Part shown: positions 54,231 through 64,000 of the stretch, piece after piece | Layout: each line of letters begins with the position of its first letter | Numbering within the stretch: the stretch's first letter is position 1 | Assembly: GCA_001972305.1 (NCBI GenBank) | Contig: BDDD01002894.1 | Span: 1 to 64,000 of the forward strand | Direction: 5' to 3' | Origin: Cephalotus follicularis | Lineage: Eukaryota; Streptophyta; Magnoliopsida; Oxalidales; Cephalotaceae | DNA length: 64,000 nucleotides | Program-made: the position numbers and the translations under genes | Notes under the pieces: generated by a model | What the model was told of the DNA's origin: nothing | Database searches by the model: none | The model's input: the letters and a program-made list of their open reading frames with translations, nothing else

Positions 54231-55269
54231 TGTTCGATGTCGTTGAACCGATTCAAAATTACCCTAATCTAACAATTAGTACAACGAAAAGTAGGGATCA
54301 TTCCCATGAAGACCTGTAATGATATGCAATATGAATGAACTTAGTATGCACTTAAACGGAAATAATGAACACTAAATGAAATAACTTAAAAAGAGAATCG
54401 ATTTGAATTAAACTACTTTAATGAGAAATCATGCAATTCAAATTAAATATCTAATGCAATTCAAAAATATAAATATGAAATTAATATGAGAAAACAGTCC
54501 CGTAGATGTGAGAATCCCACATGTATATATTTATGTTCAAGTTAATGGCATAAATTCTGGTTTAATTTAACATCACAGAAAATAATGATTTATCCTAGGT
54601 ACACCTTATCCTATCAAACCTTGATACTCTTGAAATGTTGATTGGTTAAAGAATGTCTTTTGGTGCAATCACATAGAAGAATTAAGAATCATAGCATGAT
54701 GTAAATCAATTAGAGCTACAAGCACTAAAACATCAAAACATATTTTATATCATTATAATTCCTTCTCATTAATGTTACACATACATTAACAAGAAAAGAG
54801 TGTGTTACATACATGCCATTAAACCAGAAAACCAGAATTTGAAATATATATAATACATGGGTTCATACACATCAAGGGATTCAGATACTTAGTCGGTCAT
54901 GATGATGGAGACTGCAATAATCTTCTTCAATTCGTTCTTTATCATCCAGTAGCCACCTTCTTCTTGCTTCACACGACCTCTCGACCAGACCCCCTTTCAC
55001 TTGACTTCTCTTTCTTTTTATACTCAAAGTCTCCAAGAAAAAGGGAAAAAATATAATCTATTACAATCTGAATCAAACTGTCAAAACTTTCCAATTTTGT
55101 TGCCAGATACGTCGTAAGCGTCGACGCTTAAGTCTTGGGTATCAACGCTTTGGTGTTTTACGTTGACGCTTTGATATGTTGAATGCGCTAGGCGTTGACG
55201 TGACTCTTGCGTTATGGGGCATAATTTGAGTGTTAAACATCAACGTTTAAGTAAGGTGTCGACGCTTAA
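54231..55269 (-). repeat. 5' LTR of T, partial
   Basis: In sense it ends GGTTCAACGACATCGAACA before the primer site. It includes GCGTCGACGC-type words at 55109-55267. It is cut at 55270 by insertion of G. It covers the later LTR part, while 7945-8460 covers the first part. No coding sequence. Confidence 0.8.
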
Positions 55270-57490
55270 TGTAACGCTCGAGATTTTTGCATATTGTAAT
55301 ATTTGAATTTCAAATGTAATCTTATTATGGAATTAATGGGAATAGCAAAATTCCTAACTTTGATGATGTTTCCTTTTTTAAATGCTGCATTTTGAAAGAG
55401 GAAGTTTAAGGGATTGTTAATGGTGCATTTGATGGCAAAAACGACACTGGATTGGGTTAAAAGCGTCGACGCCTTGAGGAAAGCGTCGACACCTAAGCCA
55501 ATAAAACACACGCCAAAAGACATGCACATGCACGTTGACGTGGAAGAAATGCGTCGATGCCATTGCAAGAAATGACCAAAGCATCGACGCCTGCATGTAA
55601 ACGTCGACGCTTAGCATTGAATATCAGACACGTTCTACTACTGACAGACTAACGTGCAAGGCGAGCAATTTAAGGTCACTTTACAGTAGCCTTGAGGTGC
55701 AAATGAGACGTGTTGGGCATGCATTATAGCTCCCTGACCTCCATGACAGAAGTGGGAGGAAGAAAATGACAAGTGTAGGTGCATGCAACCTACAAAAAAC
55801 AAATGAGGAAAGAACAAAAGAATGGGCAAAAGAGAACCTGCACAATGCATGCAAACAACCTAGGGAGAAGGGGAGAGAAGTGTTATCAACTTAAAAACAC
55901 CTTCCACTCTATCTTTCTCACCCCAAAAACACCTCAAAGAAATGAAAGAAAGAAACACTATGAGAAATCGACAAGAGAGGAGGAATCCTACCATTGTTGA
56001 ACCTTGAAGCTTTGGAGCTTGTGGGATTGCAGCTACTGGACGAACCTTGGGGCTGTTGTGGCCAGATTATGGAACACGAAGAGGTGGACTTTCAAGGTTT
56101 CTAACTTGAAACCAGAGATAGGGGATTGTGGTGAAAGTTATACATGAAAATTGATATTAAAGTTAATGTTCATGCCATTGGTGATATGCATGAATTGCTT
56201 GCTGTTTTCGGATTGTTGGAATGATTACTATGATATGCAACCGTTTATGCATGTGTAATCTAAGAGATTAAATGAACCGAATTGCATGTTTAATTGGATT
56301 GTTTCCCCTGGTTTTGGTTGGAATGATGAAAATGACGCTACTAGACTATCTAAGCATCGACGCTCACATTATAAGCGTCGACGCCCTCATGCGTTAAGGC
56401 AATAGACGTCGACGCTTAAAGAAAACGTTGACGCCTTATATGAACATTGCAGAGCTATAATGTTCGACTTATGGCTTGCATGACTTGTTCATGGCTTGAT
56501 CAATTGGTTGCAGATATTGATAACCTGTTGTGCATACTACACCTGTAAGGAACATTTCTTGGATTGCATGTAAGTTTAGGGGTTGGATTTCCCCCTGGAA
56601 TCTAGACTGGTGAAGTGGTATCTACTGATGTCACAAAAGCGTCGACGCCTTTGGGAAAACTTCGATGCCTGTGGTTTTACTGCGCCTGGAATTGAATGCA
56701 CGAAATGTTGACGCTGAGAGGACATAAGCATAAATGACCAGAGGATAAGCGTCGACGCTTATGCCCCTGGTTTGGATAGTTTAACCTGAATTTGACCCGT
56801 TAATTCCGAAACGACTCTAGATACGACTCTAGGCAAGTTTGAGCATATGATTGCATTGCACTTACATTGTATTGGGTCTAAATTGTCAATTGTGGATTGA
56901 ATTGGATTGTTATTGCTTTAAAAATGAATTATCGTTTTTAGGGAGTTGCATACATGATTTATTGCAAATCATTATTTTGTATAAACTGTTATGTTCAAAC
57001 TGAAATGCAGTTTTAAAATGGGATTGAAGCATGTTCTGAGTAAACATGCAGTTTAAAAAAGGTATTGTTACATATTTGAGTAAATATGTTGTTACAAGTA
57101 TTTTATGATGCATATTTTACTTGGAAAATGGATTGTTATATATTTTGATGAATATATATGTTTTGAAGTATCTATTTTTATAAATGACTTGAATTCGATT
57201 GTGATTGGATTGTGCCTTATTAGTCATGGTGGTGGAGTCGGCACTGACGCTAATAGGCGGGTTGGACTCTTGGGGCCAGGAGTTGGAGGGAGGAACCCAT
57301 GTTGTTGTCACTCAACCGTCGTGCCAGTGACTTTGGATTATGACCTACTTCAAGTCATCCGGAGAGTGGTGGCTGGAGTGAGGAGTACAGTGTCTGGGCC
57401 AGGAGATGGCGGCACCTTCGTAGCTTTGAAATTGGATTGTTGGATTGTAGCCAATTGGCACGATTGCTCTATTGGTAGTTATAATTGTAT

Positions 57491-57546
<56 letters not shown>

Positions 57547-58094
57547 ATGTGTGTGTGTGTGTGTGTGTATTATTATGGGACACTATGTATTGCATCCACG
57601 ATTGCATACATTACATGACATGCATTATCTTTAATCCCGAATTGCACTTATGACTTTACTACTTAGCCGAGTGAGAACAAAGGCTAACCCCCTACTATTT
57701 CAGATTGATGCAGCTGGTTTTTTGGTTGCATGCACTTGGGCTTGAAGAGAAGGCTGGGATGTTCTCTCTTACTTGTTGTAGCCGGATAATGTTTTATTTA
57801 TGTTTGGGATTACTGTATTCATGATAATATGCTATCATGGCTGATGGATATTTTGTTTTGTATTATTACTCATGCTCCGTTTGAGGGCAATTGACGATGA
57901 TGTTGAGTATTGTTATGGAACAATTTAGTGTAACGTAGTAAGGGATGCATGATACGCGTTTAATTCATCTTATTTATATGATGCTTCCGCATGTTTTTAA
58001 TTATTCGTAAAATTGCATAAGCTGGATAATATTATTATGTTGATTGCCTTTTTATTACCACTTAAATGCTTTATATCAGAAACGGGGTGTGACA
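55270..58094 (+). repeat. 5' LTR of G (2.8 kb)
   Basis: Starts TGTAACGCTCGAG and ends GGGGTGTGACA. GCGTCGACGC-type words in three groups (55459-55617, 56353-56430, 56638-56762). Compound microsatellite 57490-57570. Hairpin TTAGCC/GGCTAA at 57663-57687 followed by CTATTTCAG, as in the E LTR. No coding sequence believed. Confidence 0.87.
57490..57570. repeat. compound (CA)n(TA)n(TG)n microsatellite
   Basis: About 14 CA units, 8 TA units, then TG units with one TA break. The two arms are complementary, so the whole is an inverted repeat. Confidence 0.92.
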
Positions 58095-58098
58095 ATAG

Positions 58099-58110
58099 TG
58101 GTATCATAGC
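58099..58110 (+). other. primer binding site of G (initiator Met tRNA type)
   Basis: TGGTATCATAGC, four bases after the LTR end; one mismatch to the usual TGGTATCAGAGC. Confidence 0.83.
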
Positions 58111-58271
58111 TTATATTTAATTATAGGCTATCGATGGGATACTATCCTTGGCAACCAAATGATTTGATACTATAATAGTGGTATTTGAGCATATTCCTTA
58201 TATATGCTTAGACAGTTAACAATTATTTCCTTCAGATGATTACTAATGACATCTTTCCAAATAGGAACAAA

Positions 58272-59440
58272 ATGGATAGAAGGAGAACACATGCTAGAGC
58301 TAGAGCTGCTGGAGCAAATGCCCCCGAGGAGGCGAATGTTTCGCAAGGGGTGAATGTCCCCTAAGATGAGAGAGATCCGATGACCCATATTACGGATTAC
58401 TTTCAGCAACAGATGGCCTATAATGCGGCTAATGCGGAGGAGATGCCCCAATATTATGTGCAATCTCAATCACATCATAGAGCTCCTAACCATTGCCCAC
58501 GGGAGGATGGTAATCAGTTTGGAAGGAACCTGGAGAGGTTCATGCGGTAGAATCCCCCCAATTTCTGAGGGGAGCTTGATGCCACAATTACGGAGAGATG
58601 GCTATAGGATTTGGAGAAAATCTTCAAAGTGATTAACTAGCTGATGAGCAGAAGTTAAAGTTTGCAGTGTACCGGTTATGGGGAGAGGCCACTAACTGGT
58701 GAGAGATAGTTCAAGCAAAATGGGAGTCGGCTAGACTCAACAGCACGTGGGAAAGGTTCCAGAGGGAGTTTCTTGATACCTATATGCCTCGGATTGAGCA
58801 AGAGCCGAGAGAGACAGAGCTCCTTGAGTTGAGACAAGGGGAGATGACAGTGGCGGAATACCAAACCAGATTCGTGGAACTGGCCAGTCATTCACTGTAT
58901 CTAGTAGCTGATGAGGAGAAAAGGATACGGATGTTTCTGAGGGGTTTGTGACTGGATCTTCGATCCCGGATCAGGGCTATGGAGCTGAGTACTTTTGTGG
59001 AGGTCGCCTAAAAGGGGAGACTGCTGGAGAGCATATCTAGTGAGGACCGAGCAGAGAGGGCCCGTGCTCAATAGAACAAGCAAAGCCCGACATAGTCTAG
59101 ACCGGCTTCTTGAAAGTGGCAGGGTAGTGGATCCCTGACAAAATCCTCAAAGAACAGGTCACAGCATACAGCTTCTCAGGGTTCTCCCAGTCTGGGGAGT
59201 GATGCTAGATCGGGGACTTGTTTTCATTGTGGCCGTACTGGTCATCAACAGAAGGATTGCTAGAAATTGAATGGGTTGTGTTTGAGGTGTGAGACAGTTG
59301 GGCATATGGCAAAGGACTGTCCAAGGGGTCAGACTACAGCACCTACTGGGCCTGGGAGTAGTAGTGGTACGACAGCTGGGCCGCCACAACGGAAGGATAC
59401 CGGAAAGGGTATCGCGAAAGGTAGAATTTTCACTCTCACT
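58272..59440 (+). pseudogene. gag: gag of G
   Basis: Start MDRRRTHARARAAGANAPEE at 58272, eight bases after an acceptor-like CTTTCCAAATAG. Gag domain segments are DYFQQQMAYNA, FGRNLERFMR, LADEQKLKFAVYRLWGEATNW, STWERFQREFLDTYMPRIEQ, ELLELRQGEMTVAEYQTRFVELA and LRSRIRAMELSTFVEVA. Two CCHC knuckles follow: CFHCGRTGHQQKDC and CLRCETVGHMAKDC. The Ser/Gly/Thr-rich end leads to the protease ([16 protein letters not shown]). The Gag is close to E2 in layout. Heavily broken. Confidence 0.85.
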
Positions 59441-59459
59441 TAGGCAGAAGTTCCGGAGT

Positions 59460-59900
59460 TGACTTCTATTGTTGGAGGTCCTTGTATATTTATGATTATT
59501 CTGCTAGGGTGTTAATGGATCCTGGAGCATCTCATTCATTCATTGCTTCACGATTTGCATCATGCCTAGATGTTACACCTGATTGCATGACATATATGTT
59601 GGATGTGAGTACACCTACTGGGGGCTCCATGTGTATGGAATCGATATACCGGGGTTGTGAGATATCCATGGCGGGTATTTCTTTGTATACTGATATGATT
59701 GTATTTCCGATCCATGACTTTGATGTCATTATGGGGATGGATTGGTTGTCAGCCCATCGTGCTCATATGGACTGCTACAACAAGACTGTGGATTTTTGCC
59801 TACCTGATGGAACTACATTTCAGTTCAAGGGAGGCTAAGGATTCTCGACGCCGATTATATCATTCGTTCGTGCATCGATGTATTTGGAGAAAGTATGTGT
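59460..59900 (+). CDS. pol: protease of G
   Basis: [21 protein letters not shown] carries the catalytic Asp. [20 protein letters not shown] and [24 protein letters not shown] complete a retropepsin fold as in E at 24941. The open part is 59482-59838. Element broken. Confidence 0.83.
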
Positions 59901-60771
59901 GATTGATAGAATAAAGGAGAAAGGTAAGAGTCTGGAGGAGATTCCGGTTGTGAATGAATTTCTTGACGTGTTTCTTGCAGATTTGGTGTCCTTACTGCCA
60001 AAGAGGAGCATGGAGTTTGTAATTGACCTGGTACCCGGTACGGCTCCTATCTCTAAGGCACCTTACCGAATGGCTCCTGTAGAGTTGCAAGAGTTGAAGT
60101 TACAGTTGCAAGACCAAATTGATAAGGGTTTTGTTTAACCCAGTGTTTCTCCGTGGGGCGCACCAGTCCTCTTTGTGAAAAAGAAGGATGGGTCAATGAG
60201 GCTTTGCATCGACTACCGGATTTTAAATAAGGCCACCATTAAGAACAAGTATCCTCTTCCGCACGTTAAGGATTTGTTCGATCAAATTCAAAGGTCGAGA
60301 GTGTTTTCCAAACTCGATTTGAGGTCGGGTTATCACCAGTTGAGGGTGAGGGAAGGAGACGTAGAGAAGACTGCCTTCCGAATGAGGTATGGCCACTATG
60401 AGTTCTTGGTAATGCCGTTTGGTGTCACCAACCCACCAGCTGCGTTCATGTCAATAATGAACGATGTGTTCCATCCCTACCTGGATCAGTCTGTGGTGGT
60501 ATTCATTGATGACGTACTGGTGTGCTCAAGGAGTGAGGAGGGGCATACATACCATCTGAGGTTGGTTTTACAGATTCTCAGAGAGCAGCAGCTGTATGCC
60601 AAGTTTGGCAAGTTCGAGTTTTGGCTCGACCATGTGACCTTTCTTGGTCACATTGTATCTGGAGAGGGTTTGGCGGTGGATCCGTCAAAGACTGAGGTGG
60701 TACGAGATTGGCCGCAACCAAGGAATGTGACTGAGGTGCACAGTTTCTTGGATTGGCGGGGTTATTACTAG
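59901..60771 (+). pseudogene. pol: reverse transcriptase of G
   Basis: [109 protein letters not shown] with the catalytic Asp pair, then [21 protein letters not shown]. The longest open part is 60175-60771. All Ty3 reverse transcriptase blocks are present, but the gene is broken in places. Confidence 0.86.
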
Positions 60772-61001
60772 ATGTTCATTCAGAACTTCTCGAGTATTGT
60801 TGTACCTTTGACCAGACTAACCCAAAAAAAGACCTTATTTATCTGGGATGAAGATTGTGAGGCAAGTTTTTGTGAGATGAAGGATCGATTGATTTACGCT
60901 CCTATTTTGACATTACCTGATGGTAATGAGGGCCTTGTAGTCTATAGTGATGCTTCAGGTAAGGGTTTGGGTTGCGTATTCATGCAACGAGGTATAGTGA
61001 T
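60772..61001 (+). pseudogene. pol: RNase H start of G
   Basis: [20 protein letters not shown] is the reverse transcriptase-RNase H connection. [20 protein letters not shown] is the first RNase H block with its Asp. Q is inserted directly after it, and the remainder is beyond the window. Confidence 0.82.
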
Positions 61002-62919
61002 TGTAACACCCCCGAACGGCGGGAGTCGTCACAGGGTCAAATCATACATAACACTACTTATCAAATCATAAGTTTACTTTATTAGCCAATAACAGCCAAA
61101 AACGTGACAGTCTTATCAAAACATTAAAACTTAAATACTTGACAATTTATCGTATTAAACAGTTACGAAAGCTTAAAGCATAATCCAGTTCCAATTTAAA
61201 ATATAAAAACATATCCATAAGTATCGTAGTTTGACCACTAAACATAAAACAAGGATCACACTCCTAGGGATCCTAACACAAGACGTGGTCATCACTCGTC
61301 ACACTTTCCCCCGCTGCTCCTGAAAACCTGCCGCATGGAAAACAAAACACGGCTGAGCAAACCTCAGTACGGATAAGGGAAATAAAACAGTAAACGGTAA
61401 TTTAAAAAAAAAACATTAATAATTCAATAATAACGTAACAGAAATCTTTAGCAGATAAAACAGTTTAATCATATTCAAATCACAATTGCATATCTTTCGA
61501 AACAATTACAGAACATTTTAAAACATCAAAATCATAGTTCATAAAACTACTGAGCCATATACATATCACATATCATAAATTTGGCAAGGGAGGCACTAAT
61601 TCCACATGCCCACTAGAATTGAAGTGTACGGCAGTACACAAGTCAATTCTCACATATCCGATCACACCTCGGACCACATATATGAATTCACCTCAAATCA
61701 CATATATGAATTCACCTAAGATCACATAAACTAGAATCGATTCATACGCCTCTATCATACATAGCGGATCCACAAATCCACCTCATGGGATTTGTTCATA
61801 AACTCAGAGACGTCGTACTCTAATCACACCGCTACGAAAGTGTCACATCCCCGTGCCAGGCCTACGACGTGCCTATGGATACGCTCCATAGGTGGGTACA
61901 AGACTCAGTATTTAATTCAAAAATATAGATTTATCAAAATAAATTCAAAATCACATATCATATGTTTTCACTCAACATATTCGGCAACCGCTCACAATGG
62001 TATCATAACATATCGCATCATTTCATATTGTATCGATATAGTCGGAATCATAAACCAACTTTAAATTAGAAACATGTTAAAGACATAAAACATTCTCAAT
62101 TTCATAAACGAAGAAGTTTAGTAAAACTGTTTTCAATTCGAATATCAGATAGCCAAGGAACAGAAAATCTGTACCTTATGCGCTCACAAAGTACTTACGA
62201 ATAGACAATTTAAACGGAATCCACTTGAAGCACAACAATCTAAAAAGACATTCAAAATCATACGTATAAGAGTCTAAAACACACTAGAAGTATTAAACAG
62301 ACTCTTAACAGTGTTTGGAAAAGACTTGGATCGATTCGGGGATCAAACGAATCAAAACAGTTGAAAACAGTGCATTCCAGGGCAAAACAGTCGACTAAAA
62401 CAGGGCTTCAGTCGACTATTCAAATGGTCCAGTCGACTACTCAAATAAAAGTGCAGGTAGTCGACTGTGTTCATCCCTCCAGTCAACTACACAACCTAAA
62501 GCAGTCGACTCCATTCATGTGGCAGTCGGCTACTCAACCATTCCAGCCGACTGTCCACAGAGACAGCCGACTGTTCTGGGCGACAGAACAGTTGGAAATC
62601 GACAAACTCACCACTGAAAACGGTTCAAATGGTTTCTACATTAAACTAGAGACATATGGACACAAACATATGACTATATATGACTTCTAGGTGACATGGA
62701 AACACATAATTGACAAGGAAACAATCTGACAGTGGGTTAACTTACAAAAGGAAGCAAAGAGACAATGGATGTATATGTCCAGATTCTGTCTCTAATCGAT
62801 TACAGATGTTGTAAAACAAGTTTATGACACATCTGTGAATATAAAACGTGTTGACAATCATATTAACACAATGACAACATACCTCAAACAAACCTCAAAC
62901 AAACAAGCAGGGTATTACA
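61002..62919 (-). repeat. 3' LTR of Q
   Basis: Plus strand starts TGTAACACCCCCGAACGG and ends GCAGGGTATTACA. About ten CAGTCGACTG-type words at 62386-62575. The GCCGC stem of the hairpin is near 61329. It holds the extra segment of the long LTR form (61570-61900). Confidence 0.88.
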
Positions 62920-62946
62920 TCCATCCCCCCTAAAAAGAAGATTTCG
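62920..62946 (-). other. polypurine tract of Q
   Basis: Plus strand CCATCCCCCCTAAAAAGAAG; in sense a G-run followed by the LTR start TGTAATACCC. Confidence 0.8.
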
Positions 62947-63030
62947 TCCCGAAATCACAAACACAAACATACCTCAAACAAACAAGTACGGATATCGCTC
63001 CCGAATATGCACCTCAAGCTCCCAAGTAGC

Positions 63031-63459
63031 CTAACGTTCAGGATGATTCCTCCACAACACTTTCACAAAAGAAACGGTCTTGCTACGTGTCACCCGTTCC
63101 TGTCGATCCAGAATAGCCTCAGCCTCCTTGTCACAAGATAAATCCTCTCGAATACTATCCAACGGATAGTGAACCACATGTAGGGGATGGTACTGATAAC
63201 CTCTCAGCAAAGACACGTGGAACACGTTATGGACATGTGCTAACTGAGGAGGCAAAGCTAACCGATAAGCGACCGCGCCTATCTTCTCCAGAACTTCGAA
63301 AGGCCCGATAAACAGCGGACTCAATTTTCCTTTCAGCCCAAAACGTCGGACTCCTTTCCAAGGTGAAACTTTCAAGAACACATGTTCGCCCACCTTGAAC
63401 TCCAAATCCCTCCGATGTGTGTCCGCATAACTCTTCTGTCTAGATTGAGCCACTTTCAA
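63031..63459 (-). CDS. pol: integrase C-terminal region and chromodomain of Q
   Basis: Open for 142 codons on the minus strand. KVAQSRQKSYADTHRRDLEF, GEHVFLKVSPWKGVRRFGLKG, KLSPLFIGPFEVLEKIGAVA, AHVHNVFHVSLLRGYQYHPL, then a chromodomain with SIREDLSCDKEAEAILDRQE and RVTRSKTVSFVKVLWRNH. It is nearly identical to P at 35194-35561 and extends further. The usual end of pol lies just below 63031. Confidence 0.88.
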   Translation of the reverse strand: MKVAQSRQKSYADTHRRDLEFKVGEHVFLKVSPWKGVRRFGLKGKLSPLFIGPFEVLEKIGAVAYRLALPPQLAHVHNVFHVSLLRGYQYHPLHVVHYPLDSIREDLSCDKEAEAILDRQERVTRSKTVSFVKVLWRNHPER

Positions 63460-63495
63460 TCTCTCCCTTACTATAGCTACTTTCTCCGTAGTGAC

Positions 63496-63885
63496 CTACA
63501 CAAGCTCGGGTCCCTCAATAACTTGCTCTCCAACCTCATCCCAACATGTCAGAGCACGACACTTCCTCCCATACAGAGCTTCGAACGGAGACATAGCAAT
63601 ACTAGCATGCCAACTGTTATTGTAGGCAAACTCTACCAAGCTCAAATACTCATCGCAGCTCCCAGTCCACTCCAAAGCACAAGACCTCAACATATCTTCT
63701 AAGGTCTGGATGGTCCTCTCAGTCTGCCCATCTATTTGTGGATGAAAAGCTGTACTGTAACTGAGCCTAGTACCCCAAGCTTTTTGGAATCCTTTCCAAA
63801 ACCGCGAAGTGAAACGAGGATCCCTATCTGACAGATCAAACACTTCCCAACGTATTCCGCTACATCCCTTTTCATTCCATTCCAC
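63496..63885 (-). pseudogene. pol: integrase core of Q
   Basis: Minus strand. SDRDPRFTSRFWKGFQKAWG with the second catalytic Asp, FHPQIDGQTERTIQTLEDML with the Glu region, then EYLSLVEFAYNNSWHASIAM and GRKCRALTCWDEVGEQVI. Very close to P at 34780-35140. The sequence upstream of SDRDPR does not continue as a normal core, so the gene is broken. Confidence 0.85.
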
Positions 63886-64000
63886 CAGAAGTTCTTCTTC
63901 AAGTCTCTATACATTTTTGTAGAACCCGGATGTATAGAAAATGGAGAACTGTGTGCCTCGGACAAAACAGCATCTCTAATAGAAGAATCTGACGGATCAC
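63732..64000 (-). pseudogene. pol: integrase zinc finger of Q
   Basis: Minus strand, running off the window: [21 protein letters not shown] ... [22 protein letters not shown] is the HHCC finger, same as P at 34390-34525. Confidence 0.83.

Larger units (their letters stand above)
47501..55269 (-). mobile_element. Athila/Tat-like element T, right part
   Basis: Minus strand: 5' LTR (54231-55269, partial), tRNA-Asp-type primer site, gag, protease, reverse transcriptase, RNase H, integrase, and a non-coding tail that joins 9027 across H. The protease, gag and leader style and the Asp-type primer site mark the Athila/Tat branch of Ty3 elements without chromodomain. It is the oldest layer here and is broken in many places. 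Confidence 0.87.
55270..61001 (+). mobile_element. Ty3/gypsy chromovirus G, left part
   Basis: 5' LTR 55270-58094, primer site, gag, protease, reverse transcriptase and the start of RNase H, then interrupted by Q at 61002. The rest lies outside the window. Inserted in the T LTR after CTTAA; the second copy of the duplication is outside. Tekay-like by sequence. Broken, many breaks. Confidence 0.87.
61002..64000 (-). mobile_element. Ty3/gypsy chromovirus Q (P family), inserted in G
   Basis: Minus strand: 3' LTR 61002-62919, polypurine tract, chromodomain and integrase up to the window edge. The pol sequence is nearly the same as in P. The left flank is GTGAT; the other is outside. Probably young by its closeness to P; looks broken, with about two breaks in the visible part. 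Confidence 0.88.

Noticed and set aside
55779-56000. Possible small basic protein in the G LTR
   Set aside because: No counterpart or domain, A-rich composition, and LTR context; not supported as a gene.
57105-57653. Open frame of 182 codons across the G LTR microsatellite
   Set aside because: Reads through the CA/TA/TG run; in a non-coding LTR with no domain.

Overview
The window looks like repeat-rich plant nuclear DNA. I found no host gene, tRNA or rRNA. Almost every base belongs to LTR retrotransposons of plant type: Ty3/gypsy chromoviruses resembling the Tekay/Del clade (long LTRs of about 1.8-2.8 kb, initiator-Met primer sites, chromodomain integrases), one Athila/Tat-like Ty3 element, one SIRE/Maximus-like Ty1/copia element and one other copia element. 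All are treated as fossils. Those I can judge look broken, with several breaks each. Below they are called S, E, E1, E2, H, H', T, C, P, Q and G.

Layout. 1-4105: S, a SIRE-like copia element (+) whose left end lies outside the window; it sits inside E1 (4106-7591), the right end of a Ty3 element, which in turn sits inside H' (7592-7944), a piece of another Ty3 integrase. From 7945 to 55269 the base layer is T, an Athila/Tat-like element on the minus strand. H (9028-47500, +) is inserted in T with a perfect 5-bp duplication CCCAA. E (15889-41347, +) is inserted in the integrase of H. Inside E lie a copia fragment C (about 18700-22496, -), a solo LTR (22991-24796, duplication AAATG) and P (30209-40850, +, duplication GGTAT). 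The 3' LTR of P holds E2, an inverted fragment of an E-family element (36957-40262). The 3' LTR of H holds a reversed solo LTR of the P family (44022-46750). At 55270 the 5' LTR of T is interrupted by G (+), and G is interrupted at 61002 by Q (-, P family), which runs off the right edge. The nest is five layers deep (E2 in P in E in H in T).

The most interesting signals are not genes. (1) Many LTRs carry arrays of a 10-bp palindrome. S, E and P/Q use CAGTCGACTG; H, T, G and C use GCGTCGACGC. Both have the core GTCGAC, and the split cuts across copia and gypsy lineages. (2) The junction of E inside H occurs twice, at 7591/7592 and 41347/41348, which implies duplication of an already nested segment. 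One E LTR also shares about 540 bp without a visible difference with an LTR that is not its nearest partner elsewhere. (3) T carries two hairpins with the same TCCT loop and different but perfectly paired 8-bp stems near G-tracts. (4) In four chromovirus families the gag start follows at once after a splice-acceptor-like site, and three have donor-like sites in the LTR.

By-eye LTR divergence is about 3-4% for P and about 5% for H and E, in keeping with the nesting order. No search or alignment program was run. Clade names come from recognised motifs.
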